The notes: generated by a model not told the origin, from the sequence alone. DNA of 16,036 nucleotides from JAWLHA01 sp041690535 (GCA_041690535.1 JAWLHA010000083.1:1-16036); one strand, 5' to 3'. Shown: positions 1 through 8,946, numbered from the stretch's first letter. Translations and numbers: made by a program.

Positions 1-3000
1 AAGATGGGACCTTGACCGCAAACGGTCAGGTGACGGCCAGCGACGCGGACACCGGTGCAGTACTGACCTACAGCGGCAACGCGACCAGTGCCTACGGCAA
101 CTTCGCAGTGGATGCCGTCACCGGCGCGTGGACCTACGAACTGGATAACGCGGCGGCGCAGTCGCTGGCCAAGGACCAGACCGTCACGGAGACCTTCACC
201 GTAACCGTCACCGACGAACATGGCGCGAGCACCAGTCAGGAGGTGATCATCTCGGTGACCGGCACCAATGACCTTCCTGTATTCACTGGCGATGACACGG
301 GCTCGGTCGTGGAGGATGCCGCTGCTCCGATTCTGACTGTCAGCGGCACATTGACCGTCACCGATCCCGACGCGGGAGAGTCGGCCATCGATACCTCCGC
401 GCCGGTGGTGGCGAGCCCGGGGGCCCTGGGCAGCCTCACCATCGATGCAAGCGGCAGCTGGACCTACACGGTGGCGAATGCCGCCGTCCAATACCTGAGC
501 CTGAACGAAACCAAGGTGGAGAGCTTTGTCGTCGCAGCGATGGATGGCACGGTTCACCAGATCAGCATCACCATTATCGGCACCAATGATGCGCCGGTGA
601 TCGCTGTGGAAATGGGTGATAGCGCCTCAGCGGTTATCGATGAGGCCAATGCCGGGCTGACCGCCAGCGGGACCTTGTCGGTGAGCGATGTGGACACCAT
701 GAACACCGTAGGCGCGAGCGTGATTTCGGTGTCCGCTACCGGGGTTACCAGTGGCCTGGGCAGCGACTACGCCGCGCTTCTTGCGATGCTGGGCGTGGAT
801 GGCGGAGACATCATCAGCGACAGCGCCTCCAGCGGCACCCTTACCTGGATTTTCGACTCCGGCTTGGAGGCCTTTGATTATCTCGCAACCGGGGAGACGC
901 TGACCCTGGCCTATACCGTACGCGCCACCGACAGTGCAGGGGCCAGCACGGACCAGCTTGTGACCATCACCATCACCGGCACCAATGACGCGGCAGTGGT
1001 TAACGGCACGAGCACCGGCACGGTGGTCGAAGGGACCAGTATCGATACCGGCGTCCCCACCGCCACTGGCGCGTTGGTCGCCACGGATGTGGACAACGCC
1101 GACGGATTCCAGGGCGGCGTATATGTTGGACAGTACGGCCAAGTTATCCTGGACGTCGGGGGAACCTGGATCTACGTCCTGGACAACACCAAGGCCTCGG
1201 TGGATGCGCTGAACGTGGGCGACATACTCACCGACACGGTGACGATTCGTACCGTCGATGGAACGGAACAGGACATCATCATCACGATTCGGGGCGCCAA
1301 CGACGCGGCCGAGATCAGCGGTATCACCAGCGGCGAGGTGACCGAAGCGGGAATGGCCGGCGCGGGAACCCCGACCGCCACGGGCACGCTCGCTGCCAGC
1401 GATGTGGATGACGCCGATAATCTCTTCCAGGCGGCAAGCGGCGCCAGCGACAGCGGCTATGGCAGTTTCACCATCGACGCAGGAGGAGTCTGGAGCTACA
1501 CCCTGAACAACGGCCACTCTGCGGTGGACGCCCTGAACACGGGCGATACGCTGACCGACACCTTCACCGTCAAGTCCGAGGACGGCACCGAACAGGTGAT
1601 CACCGTCACCTTGCACGGCGCCAACGACGCCCCGGTGGCGAGCGGGACGTATGCACACACGGTTGCCGACACCGCAGCGTCCGACAGTTTCGCGAACCTC
1701 ACCGGGCAGCTTCTGGCCACGGATGTGGACGACCTGGATAGCGCCTTGGTGTGGAGCATCGCCAACGGCGTGGGCGCCTATGGCACCCTCACCGTCAACC
1801 CCGATGGAAGCTACAGCTACGTGGTGAATGGGGCGGCTGTGGACGCTTTGCAGGCCGGAGAGAATGCGACTGAAAGCTTCACAGTGACGGTCACTGACCC
1901 GGGCGGGGCCACGGACACGCGGGAGATCACCATCGAAGTAACGGGGGCCAATGACACCCCGGAGGGGGCCAATGCGACCATCGCAATGCCCAAGAATGGC
2001 TCCCACGTGCTCGCAGCGGAGGATTTCGGCTTCCGTGATGCCGACACAGGCGATTCGCTGCAATGGGTGAAGATCACTTCCCTGCCCACCGATGGCCAGC
2101 TGCTGCACTACAACGGCACGGCATGGGTCGCTGTCACCCTCGACCAGGAAATCACCCGGGAAGACATCGACAACGGCTTCCTGGTCTTCAAGCCCGACAC
2201 CGATGAAACCAACAGCGCGGGTGCGCTTACCACGCCTGCCGAAGAGACCGACCCGAGTCTTTATGCGAAGCTCGACTTTGTCGTCTCCGATGGCACCGCC
2301 TACAGCGATACCTCAAACACCCTCACTTTCAGCGTGAACAAGGAGTTGACCGTCTCCAATCCCCTGCCGGTGGATGAAGGCAAGGCCGCCATCTTCGTGG
2401 TCCGGCTCAGCGACCCCAGAGCGGTGGACACCGAACTGACGCTGACCCTCGGGGGCGAGGCGACACCGGGCGCGGATTACTCGGCGCAGATTCAGTATCG
2501 GGTCCAGAATGCAGACATGAGCTACGGCGCCTGGACCGACCTGCCGGTGGACAACCGGGTCACCCTCCTGGCAGGACAGACCAAGGTCGAAGTCAAGGTC
2601 GTGACCCTGGCCGACGGGGTAGAGGACGAAATCGAGTCGTTGACGTTGACGGCGGAAATCACCGGCGACCCCGGCGCGGACATGGCCAACATGAGCGCGA
2701 CCGGCGCGACGGTCATCAGTGATAGCCCCTCGCTGCTGGTCAGCGGCCCCTCCTACGTGGGCGAAGGGAAGATTGCCATTTTCGATCTGGAGGTGAGTGC
2801 CACCAAGGCGACGGACACGGCCATTTCGATCCGCTTCGACGGCGTTGCGGAGCTTGGCGCCGACTTCGAGTACAGCATCGATGGTGGGGTTACCTGGATC
2901 AGCGATCCCACCGCCACGGTCACCATCCCGGGCGACCCGGACGTCGGCCAGTCCGTGGAGGTGCAGGTCCGGACGATAGCCGATGGGGTGACAGAGATCG

Positions 3001-5588
3001 ACGAGCTGTTGACTCTGGTGGCTTCCACGGAGGACCCCGGCATCGCCAACCAAGGGGCGGAGATCACAACCTCCACGTACATCGTGGACGTGATCACTCT
3101 GGGCACAGACGAGGACGTGGCCGCCATTCTTACCCCGCCCGACGGCTATCGCTACGAGGTGCTGGGACAGGGCATGCATGGCTCTGTCACCGGGACCGCC
3201 GGCACGCTCACCTACACGCCGGGCGAACACTTCTCCGGGACGGACAGCTTCACCATCATCAAGACCGACGCGGCGGGCAACTCGGTCAATGCAACCGTCA
3301 CAGTGACGGTGGAGGCGGTGGCGGACGCCCCGGAGGTCGCCATCCGTGTCAGCGAGCCCGTCAACGATCCCGTCACGGCGACCAACTACATCGTCAACGG
3401 GAGCTTTGAGTCGTTCACCGGAGCGACAGGGACCGATCCTGTGCTGCTTCCCAGTTCAAACGGCGGCACCCCTGTCACTGGCGCGCTGACCGGATGGTCT
3501 TACCTCACCGCGGCAAACACAGCGCTGGAGCTGTTCCAATCCGGTGTAACCGGGATCGATGGCAACTATGTCCTCGATATGTCTGGAGGCGCCAAGAAGG
3601 GCGTCACCTTGACCCAGGCGGTGAACGGTTTGACTGACGGGAGCACTTACACCCTCAGCGTCGACCTGGCGATTCCTTCGGGGGGAAAAGGCTCCCTCGA
3701 CATCTACTGGAATGGAGCCAAAATTGCCACAGTGGATCAGAGTTCGCTCACTGCAGCTCTGCAGACCTTCACATTCGATGTGGTCGCGAGCACTGCGAAC
3801 GAACTGCAGTTTGTCGAAACATCGGCCACCGATACCGGTGGCGGTGACGGGATTGGCGTTCATATGGACAACGTCACCCTGGCCGCGCCCGTGACGCCCA
3901 CCTACACCTACACCGTGGATATCGCCGCGGCGTTGGTGGATCGGGACGGCAGCGAAAGCCTGCAAGACTCCATCGTCATCTCCAGCGTCGATGTGCCCTC
4001 CAGCGCCGTTCTGACGCTGAGTGACGGCACCGTGGTGGATCGGGTCGTTCTCGCAGACGGCGGTTACAGCTGGACGGTCTCCGCCAGTGATGTCACCGGT
4101 CTCCTGCTCACCATGGAGCGGCCCGCGACCGAGTCCTCGTTCACCCTGACGGCGAGCGCCACGAGCGAGGAGGGCAGCAACGCCGACACGGCGGTCGGCT
4201 CTATCTCGACCACGGTCACCATGCCGATCACCGGCAAGAACGCCAACGACGTCCCCCAAATCGGCGACAACGACCTGTTCCTGGCCAATCAGGCGGACTT
4301 CGTCGGCAGCGTCACGGAGACCATCGAGACCTACTTCTCAGCGGATGGGGGGAACACCTTCTCCTGGAACGAACTGGCCTCCTCGCTGCCGACCATCTAC
4401 TCCGGTGGCGAGCTGGTGACCATCAACTACGCGGTGAGCGGTGACGGGTTGACCGGGACGGTTACCGGAACGACTAGTGCCGGGACCGTGTTCGAAGTGG
4501 AAATCAAGTTGAACGAGGGCGGCAACGCCGACGTCACCTACACCCAGTATGAAAGTCTGCTCGGCGTGGAAGAGGTGGCCGACGGCGGGATCGTGCTGCC
4601 CGGCGGCGGCAACAACTCGAACCTCGTCCTTGGTTTCAAGGATTCCGAGGGCAACATTGTGTACGACGCCGTGCTGACGGCGGAGAACACCCTCTATGGC
4701 GGGAGCCACACCGTCAACACCAACAACATGTATGTGGGGGTCGACAACAACCTCATGAACGCCGGCGAAAAGCTCACCATGGACTTCGCGACGGCGGGCG
4801 TGGCCTATCCGGACGGCACCCACGTCACCAGCACCAACGACGTCGCCTCCATGAAGATCGGCTTCTTCAACTTCGACAGCGAATCGCGCTCCGCGCCGGA
4901 CGAGCTGACCATCACTCTCACCACGGTGAACGGCAACGTCTACACCAAGTACGTGACCAATGCCGATCTGGATGCCGAAGGCAACTACACTGTCTCCGCA
5001 CCGAGCGGGGAGCTGATCTCGCAGATCGTCTTCGAGGCCGGGAGCACCAGTTCCTACAAGCTGGGGGTGGTATCCATCAGCTCCGTGAACTACTACGTCG
5101 ACTTCGACATGCGGCTGAGCTACAGCATCACCGATGCCGACGGCGACAGCGACAGCGGCACCGTCAGGATCAGCCTCGATGGGGACAACACCCTCATCTA
5201 CAGCGAAACCGCAAGCCTCATCGACGGTGGCGACGGTCTGGATACCCTCATCCTGGAGACGGGGACGGATCTGGACTTTTCGAATATCACTGCCGGAACC
5301 ATCAGGAACATCGAGGTCATCGATCTGAACACCGATGCTGACGGTGCGAACAGCGACCACGCGTTGACCAACCTGAGCCTGGCTGACGTTCTGGCCATGA
5401 CCGACGGGGAGAACGAGCTGATGATCCTCGGTGATGAGTACGACACGGTCTCATTCAAGAGCGCAGACGGCTGGACCAAGGGGGGCACCGTTACGGAAGA
5501 CGGGCACACCTTCGACATCTACACCAATACCTACGACGCGACGGTGACGGTGAAGGTCGAAGACAAGATCATCGACGGGATCGTGTAG
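1..5588 (+). CDS. Giant VCBS-repeat adhesin, type I secretion substrate (5' end outside window)
   Basis: The frame is open from the first complete codon at position 3 and has no proper start, so this is the last 1861 residues of a longer protein. Six VCBS-type repeats, each ending in a GTND or GAND motif, occupy about 3-1962. They are followed by a cadherin-like module (about 1963-2335), two Calx-beta-like modules rich in DEG..A.F.V (about 2335-3080) and a cadherin-like module with TYTPGEHFSGTDSF (about 3090-3320). Next come a jelly-roll/DUF642-like domain with NGSFESF and LTGWSYL (about 3370-3890), another cadherin-like module, and an unassigned segment (about 4260-5100). The C-terminus has one RTX-like GGDGLDTL motif (about 5227-5250) and an acidic tail typical of type I secretion adhesins. 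The family role is surface attachment and biofilm formation with Ca-binding domains. Any retention module would be in the missing N-terminus. No ABC/MFP secretion genes are nearby. It converges on the M4 protease across an inverted-repeat element. Confidence 0.9.
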   Translation, partial: DGTLTANGQVTASDADTGAVLTYSGNATSAYGNFAVDAVTGAWTYELDNAAAQSLAKDQTVTETFTVTVTDEHGASTSQEVIISVTGTNDLPVFTGDDTGSVVEDAAAPILTVSGTLTVTDPDAGESAIDTSAPVVASPGALGSLTIDASGSWTYTVANAAVQYLSLNETKVESFVVAAMDGTVHQISITIIGTNDAPVIAVEMGDSASAVIDEANAGLTASGTLSVSDVDTMNTVGASVISVSATGVTSGLGSDYAALLAMLGVDGGDIISDSASSGTLTWIFDSGLEAFDYLATGETLTLAYTVRATDSAGASTDQLVTITITGTNDAAVVNGTSTGTVVEGTSIDTGVPTATGALVATDVDNADGFQGGVYVGQYGQVILDVGGTWIYVLDNTKASVDALNVGDILTDTVTIRTVDGTEQDIIITIRGANDAAEISGITSGEVTEAGMAGAGTPTATGTLAASDVDDADNLFQAASGASDSGYGSFTIDAGGVWSYTLNNGHSAVDALNTGDTLTDTFTVKSEDGTEQVITVTLHGANDAPVASGTYAHTVADTAASDSFANLTGQLLATDVDDLDSALVWSIANGVGAYGTLTVNPDGSYSYVVNGAAVDALQAGENATESFTVTVTDPGGATDTREITIEVTGANDTPEGANATIAMPKNGSHVLAAEDFGFRDADTGDSLQWVKITSLPTDGQLLHYNGTAWVAVTLDQEITREDIDNGFLVFKPDTDETNSAGALTTPAEETDPSLYAKLDFVVSDGTAYSDTSNTLTFSVNKELTVSNPLPVDEGKAAIFVVRLSDPRAVDTELTLTLGGEATPGADYSAQIQYRVQNADMSYGAWTDLPVDNRVTLLAGQTKVEVKVVTLADGVEDEIESLTLTAEITGDPGADMANMSATGATVISDSPSLLVSGPSYVGEGKIAIFDLEVSATKATDTAISIRFDGVAELGADFEYSIDGGVTWISDPTATVTIPGDPDVGQSVEVQVRTIADGVTEIDELLTLVASTEDPGIANQGAEITTSTYIVDVITLGTDEDVAAILTPPDGYRYEVLGQGMHGSVTGTAGTLTYTPGEHFSGTDSFTIIKTDAAGNSVNATVTVTVEAVADAPEVAIRVSEPVNDPVTATNYIVNGSFESFTGATGTDPVLLPSSNGGTPVTGALTGWSYLTAANTALELFQSGVTGIDGNYVLDMSGGAKKGVTLTQAVNGLTDGSTYTLSVDLAIPSGGKGSLDIYWNGAKIATVDQSSLTAALQTFTFDVVASTANELQFVETSATDTGGGDGIGVHMDNVTLAAPVTPTYTYTVDIAAALVDRDGSESLQDSIVISSVDVPSSAVLTLSDGTVVDRVVLADGGYSWTVSASDVTGLLLTMERPATESSFTLTASATSEEGSNADTAVGSISTTVTMPITGKNANDVPQIGDNDLFLANQADFVGSVTETIETYFSADGGNTFSWNELASSLPTIYSGGELVTINYAVSGDGLTGTVTGTTSAGTVFEVEIKLNEGGNADVTYTQYESLLGVEEVADGGIVLPGGGNNSNLVLGFKDSEGNIVYDAVLTAENTLYGGSHTVNTNNMYVGVDNNLMNAGEKLTMDFATAGVAYPDGTHVTSTNDVASMKIGFFNFDSESRSAPDELTITLTTVNGNVYTKYVTNADLDAEGNYTVSAPSGELISQIVFEAGSTSSYKLGVVSISSVNYYVDFDMRLSYSITDADGDSDSGTVRISLDGDNTLIYSETASLIDGGDGLDTLILETGTDLDFSNITAGTIRNIEVIDLNTDADGANSDHALTNLSLADVLAMTDGENELMILGDEYDTVSFKSADGWTKGGTVTEDGHTFDIYTNTYDATVTVKVEDKIIDGIV

Positions 5589-5604
5589 TGGAACGCTCAG
5601 CGGC

Positions 5605-5791
5605 CTAGCGCACCGAACAGATAAATCCGAGGCGCCCAACATGTAGGGTGGATAAGCGCAGCGCATCCACCGTGCTGCGTCGAATTGGTGGATGCGCTGC
5701 GCTTATCCACCCTCGGTTCGCTGCCCCCGCCACCTGCGGCGCAACTTGGCTGCAATTGGCGATCTTTCGGTTTACCTGTTCGGTGCTCTAG
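5605..5791 (+). mobile_element. MITE-like inverted-repeat element, copy 1, with CTAG direct repeats
   Basis: The element body is 5609-5787 (179 bp), flanked by CTAG at 5605-5608 and 5788-5791. The left end reads CGCACCGAACAGATAAATCC. The reverse complement of the right end starts AGCACCGAACAGGTAAACCG, giving imperfect terminal inverted repeats of about 20 bp. A perfect palindrome of two 26-bp arms (5646-5671 and 5687-5712) surrounds a 15-nt spacer. No credible ORF lies inside, so it would need a transposase in trans. The 4-bp YTAG duplications resemble those reported for the IS5 group; that link is an inference. It sits between the 3' ends of the convergent adhesin and protease genes, and its right CTAG contains the protease stop codon. 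The hairpin could serve both genes as a bidirectional terminator. Confidence 0.82.
5646..5712. terminator. 26-bp-stem palindrome inside element copy 1, possible bidirectional terminator
   Basis: The arms at 5646-5671 and 5687-5712 are exact reverse complements, with a 15-nt loop. The structure lies 57 nt after the adhesin stop and 76 nt after the protease stop. There is no U-tract, so factor-independent termination is unproven. mRNA 3'-end protection is an alternative role. Confidence 0.4.
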
Positions 5792-8379
5792 CGCAGCAGT
5801 GGCGTGCTCGCCGCGCGGCGGCGGCGAGCCAGCAGAGCAGCGGTCAGCAACGTCAGCCATTCAGTGGCGCCGCCGCCTCCGGAACTGCCCCCGCCCTCGT
5901 TGGGCTCGGCCCCGGCCGTGGCGGGATTGATGGTAATGGTGACCTGGTCACTCGCGCTCTGGTTGTCGTCGTCCCGGACAGTGAGCTGCATGATCAGCTG
6001 GGTGGGCGTGGTGACCGCCGGGGCGATGAAGCTCGCCCTGTGGGTTCCGGCACCGCTGAGGGCCACCGCGGGACCACTGACCCGAGTCCAGGTGTAGCTG
6101 ACGATCACCCCGTCACTGTCGGTGCCGCTACCGGAGAGGACCACTAGTGCCCCCTCTGTGACGCTCTGGTCCGGCCCGGCATCGGCTGTGGGGGGACTGA
6201 CGGTATTCACGCAAGAGTAGATGCTGACATCGTCCACCACCCACCCCCCCGTCGAGACGTGCTCGTCGGTGGCCAGGCGCCAGCGGAACCGGGCGCTCTG
6301 GCCGGCCAAATTGGCCAGGGAGAGGCGGGTGGAGACATAGCCATGGCTGTCCCCCACAAAGCCATCCAGCCCGGCAAGGGCATTTCCTGAGACGGCGGTG
6401 ATTCTGCCGCCATACGCCTTGCCGTCCACTACCAGGGGCCCGGCGTCCTTCCAGCTGGTGCCCCCGTCGGTGCTGTACTCCAGCCTGCCCCCATCGTAGA
6501 AGTGATAGTCGTCATATTCGAACGAGAACGCGTGGCGGAAATGAAGGAAGGCGTTGGCGGGGATGATCACCGAGGCGTTCATGGCTGCGACGCCATCGGC
6601 CAATTCCGGGGTGTCGTCACCGCTTAGGGACCTCACGCCCGAAGTGGCGTAGACGGACTGATAGCTCCAGACGGTGGGGCTTCCCTTCAGGTTGGCAAAG
6701 ACGAACTTGCCATCCCCCTCCATGTCCGCCGAGAAGCGCACATTTTTGGTGGCGCCGACCGGACAGCTGGAGGAGGCCTCGGGATGGAAGCCGGGGACCG
6801 GTTCCTGGTTCATCTCCACCGCGTCCAGGGCCGCCTTTACCTGGGTGCAGTCGTGTTGCGTAATGGAGGCGGTGCCGATCAGGTTGGCGCAGGCCTGCTG
6901 CAGCGCGTGGTAGAGGTCGAAGTAATCGGAGCCCGAGGTCAGGAGGTTGGTTTGCACCTCGTAGTAGATCTTCGCGACCTTCTCCATCCCGATCCCCTCC
7001 ACCTCCTTGCCATTGAAGTGGTCTCCGTCAGTCATCAGGAACACAGCCTTGTTGTTCACGCCGCTGTTGATGTGGACCCCGCCGCTGTCGGAGCTCTCGA
7101 TCCAGTAGTGGGGGCTGGTCATCCTGTCCGGGTCGGCATAGCCGTCGCCATCGAGGTCCTGCGTGGGATCGGCCATATTGCGGATTGCTCCCATCCCGGG
7201 GACGTCCTCCCCAATGAGCCAGCGCACCTCCGGGGTGTCGGTGCCCCGCCCGTTGGTCTGGTCGACGAATTCGCCCCAGAGATCGGAGAACGACTCGTTG
7301 ATGGCCCCGGACTGATAGAAGTAGAAGAGGTTGGAGCTGTGTTCCGTGACTGCGTGGGTCAGTTCGTGGGCAACCACGTCATCGGCGGCCGGAAAGCCCT
7401 CGCAGTAGACCATCTGGGCACCATCCCAAAAGGCGTTGGGGCAGCTCCAGCCGTCGTCCCAGTGCACTGTGGAGACCAGCGTCGCGCCGGCACCATCGAA
7501 GCTGTCGCGACCGTGGCGGGTCGCGTAGAAGTCGTAGGTTTCGCCTGCCCCGCGGTGCGCCGCATCGGCATCGGGATCCTGGCCTCCGGTGCAGTTGGGC
7601 TTCGATTCGTCGCAGAGGAGGGTTCCCGGAAGGGCGTCGGTGTTGTGGGCGGTGTGGGTCCGGCGGATCCGGGCGGTGTCTGCCTGGTTGAAGTGCAATA
7701 CCACACTCCCACGGAGAGCGTCGACCAGCAGCAATTCCCGGATGGGGGCGAGGGCGACGGAGGCGACCTCCAGCTGCCACACCAGGCGGGTGGGTCCCTC
7801 GCCGGGTTTCACCAGCGCGGGGACATACACCGACAGCTCGGGGGGGGACGGTTTCAGGGCGTGGACCGAGACGCGATGCCACTTCGCTACGGCCTCCAGG
7901 GCAACACGGCTCGCCTCCTCGGCACTCACCTGGGGATGGGTGGGCACCGTGCCCTTGCGGGCCACCTCCCCGGAGAGGGAGAGCATCCGGTTGGTGCCAT
8001 CCAGGTTGACGATCAGTTCGCCACCGAACACTGGGAGGCCATTGAGCTCCTGTCGAAAGCGCAGTGATTGGCCGCCATCCGCCCGCGCGGTCTCCTTGAG
8101 AAGGCGCATCTGCCTCGGATCCTGCAAACCCAGGTAGACGCCGTACCGCTCAAGAGCCGCGTTTGCGGCCTTCTCGGCGGAGGCGTTGTCCGCGCCGAGC
8201 GCCAGAGGGTGGTTGGCCGGCGTGCCGATGAATCTCACCTGCCCCATTCGATCGAGCGCGACCCGCGCACCTTGGGCCTCGAGGGTGCGGATGGCGCCCT
8301 CCCCGACCAGGCCGTGGGCCGGCCCCCAAGGGTTCAGCCAAAGTCCGATCCCCATCAGGAGCGCCAGAGTTCTTGCCAT
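5788..8379 (-). CDS. Secreted M4 (thermolysin-like) metalloprotease with PKD and GlyGly-CTERM tail
   Basis: This is a zinc endopeptidase preproprotein of 863 residues. The order is: signal peptide (MARTLALLMGIGLWLNPWG), FTP propeptide and PepSY-like region (about 50-215), M4 catalytic domain (about 237-521), MAM/immune-inhibitor-A-like jelly roll (about 538-725), PKD domain (about 730-820), then a GlyGly-CTERM-like tail (GGGSSGGGG, hydrophobic stretch, RRRR) from about 827. Zinc ligands are visible as HELTH (338-342) and E362 in NESFSD, with the 20-residue spacing of thermolysin H146-E166. H436 in GVHINSG matches the catalytic His231. The GTG at 8391 overlaps the Shine-Dalgarno sequence AAGGAG (8391-8396), so the ATG at 8379 with an 11-nt spacer is preferred. 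GlyGly-CTERM proteins are known rhombosortase substrates and are often exported by type II secretion; neither system is in the window. The gene follows a small lipoprotein gene by 39 nt. The stop codon lies within the CTAG repeat of the adjacent mobile element. Confidence 0.93.
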   Translation of the reverse strand: MARTLALLMGIGLWLNPWGPAHGLVGEGAIRTLEAQGARVALDRMGQVRFIGTPANHPLALGADNASAEKAANAALERYGVYLGLQDPRQMRLLKETARADGGQSLRFRQELNGLPVFGGELIVNLDGTNRMLSLSGEVARKGTVPTHPQVSAEEASRVALEAVAKWHRVSVHALKPSPPELSVYVPALVKPGEGPTRLVWQLEVASVALAPIRELLLVDALRGSVVLHFNQADTARIRRTHTAHNTDALPGTLLCDESKPNCTGGQDPDADAAHRGAGETYDFYATRHGRDSFDGAGATLVSTVHWDDGWSCPNAFWDGAQMVYCEGFPAADDVVAHELTHAVTEHSSNLFYFYQSGAINESFSDLWGEFVDQTNGRGTDTPEVRWLIGEDVPGMGAIRNMADPTQDLDGDGYADPDRMTSPHYWIESSDSGGVHINSGVNNKAVFLMTDGDHFNGKEVEGIGMEKVAKIYYEVQTNLLTSGSDYFDLYHALQQACANLIGTASITQHDCTQVKAALDAVEMNQEPVPGFHPEASSSCPVGATKNVRFSADMEGDGKFVFANLKGSPTVWSYQSVYATSGVRSLSGDDTPELADGVAAMNASVIIPANAFLHFRHAFSFEYDDYHFYDGGRLEYSTDGGTSWKDAGPLVVDGKAYGGRITAVSGNALAGLDGFVGDSHGYVSTRLSLANLAGQSARFRWRLATDEHVSTGGWVVDDVSIYSCVNTVSPPTADAGPDQSVTEGALVVLSGSGTDSDGVIVSYTWTRVSGPAVALSGAGTHRASFIAPAVTTPTQLIMQLTVRDDDNQSASDQVTITINPATAGAEPNEGGGSSGGGGATEWLTLLTAALLARRRRAASTPLLR

Positions 8380-8390
8380 GTGATGCTTCA

Positions 8391-8396
8391 CTCCTT
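8391..8396 (-). promoter_or_regulatory. Ribosome binding site of the M4 protease
   Basis: AAGGAG on the minus strand lies 11 nt before the ATG at 8379. It overlaps the upstream GTG candidate by one base, which rules that GTG out as the main start. Confidence 0.65.
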
Positions 8397-8418
8397 GTCA
8401 TCGCCTTCACGGCCGACG

Positions 8419-8892
8419 TCATTGAGACAGGTGTTGCTCGAGCACTGCCTGCTGCAGGGCCAGCAGCTCCTCCACGAGGGGGCGATAGCTGCTGTCACGC
8501 AGCGAGAGCGTGTCCAGCCGCACCCCATGGCGGCCCCGGGCGGTGGTTATGCGCAGGGCATAGTTGATGCAATCCGCGCAGTGTCCCGTGTCGGTCCGGG
8601 GAGTGGGGGATCTTGCTTCCAGCGCATCGACAAGCTGAGTCAGGGCACGGTTCTGGATCTCGGTCGTTCTCCCCTCCACCTGCAGTCCGTGCCGAGCATC
8701 GCGCACCACAACTGCGCCGTCGGCGTCCACTGCCAGGGAGGTGGCGATGCCCCGAACTCCTCCCGAGACATCCAGCATCACCTGCCAGCGGGGGGCAGCG
8801 GGTGGCCCCTGGGGGGCAGAATGGCCGGCGCTACAGGCACCCACCAGCACGAAGAGAGCGATAAACAGTGGCCACAGTCGAGCGCATTCCAT
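8419..8892 (-). CDS. Small lipoprotein, possible emfourin-like inhibitor of the adjacent M4 protease
   Basis: This is a 157-residue protein. The first 20 residues form a lipoprotein signal (hydrophobic stretch, then lipobox LVGAC) with the acylated Cys at 20. Ser at +2 predicts outer-membrane sorting. The mature part begins with a Pro/Ala linker. It continues with a strand-like segment carrying SGGVRG (43-48), a helical segment (about 78-94), a CADC pair (105, 108), and strand/helix elements ending RPLVEELLAL. The SGG-x-G start, central LxxLVxA-type helix and terminal RPLxxxL resemble my memory of emfourin inhibitors, which are encoded beside M4 proteases. The assignment is tentative and uncomputed. 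The ATG at 8892 is preferred over 8898 because AGGGG lies 8 nt upstream of it but only 2 nt from the other. The gene lies 39 nt upstream of the M4 protease on the same strand, so the two are probably cotranscribed. Confidence 0.75.
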   Translation of the reverse strand: MECARLWPLFIALFVLVGACSAGHSAPQGPPAAPRWQVMLDVSGGVRGIATSLAVDADGAVVVRDARHGLQVEGRTTEIQNRALTQLVDALEARSPTPRTDTGHCADCINYALRITTARGRHGVRLDTLSLRDSSYRPLVEELLALQQAVLEQHLSQ

Positions 8893-8946
8893 TGGCATTG
8901 CCCCTGGACTGAAGTGTCGGTACGGGCACCTTACCCCTTGGCGGGG

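Noticed and set aside
627..2108. 493-codon minus-strand ORF opposite the VCBS repeats
   Set aside because: It is antisense to repetitive coding sequence, its composition follows the codon pattern of the adhesin, and it has no recognisable domain.
5451..5666. Small minus-strand ORF beginning MRCAYPPYMLGASDLSVRC, also near 10672 and 15974
   Set aside because: The same peptide appears at all three places only because it is read from the inverted-repeat element. It has no ribosome binding site or family.
5608..5788. TA-only duplication of an IS630/mariner-type element
   Set aside because: The base before TA is C on both sides in copy 1 and T on both sides in copy 2, which is better explained by a 4-bp YTAG duplication. 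With two complete copies this is not certain.
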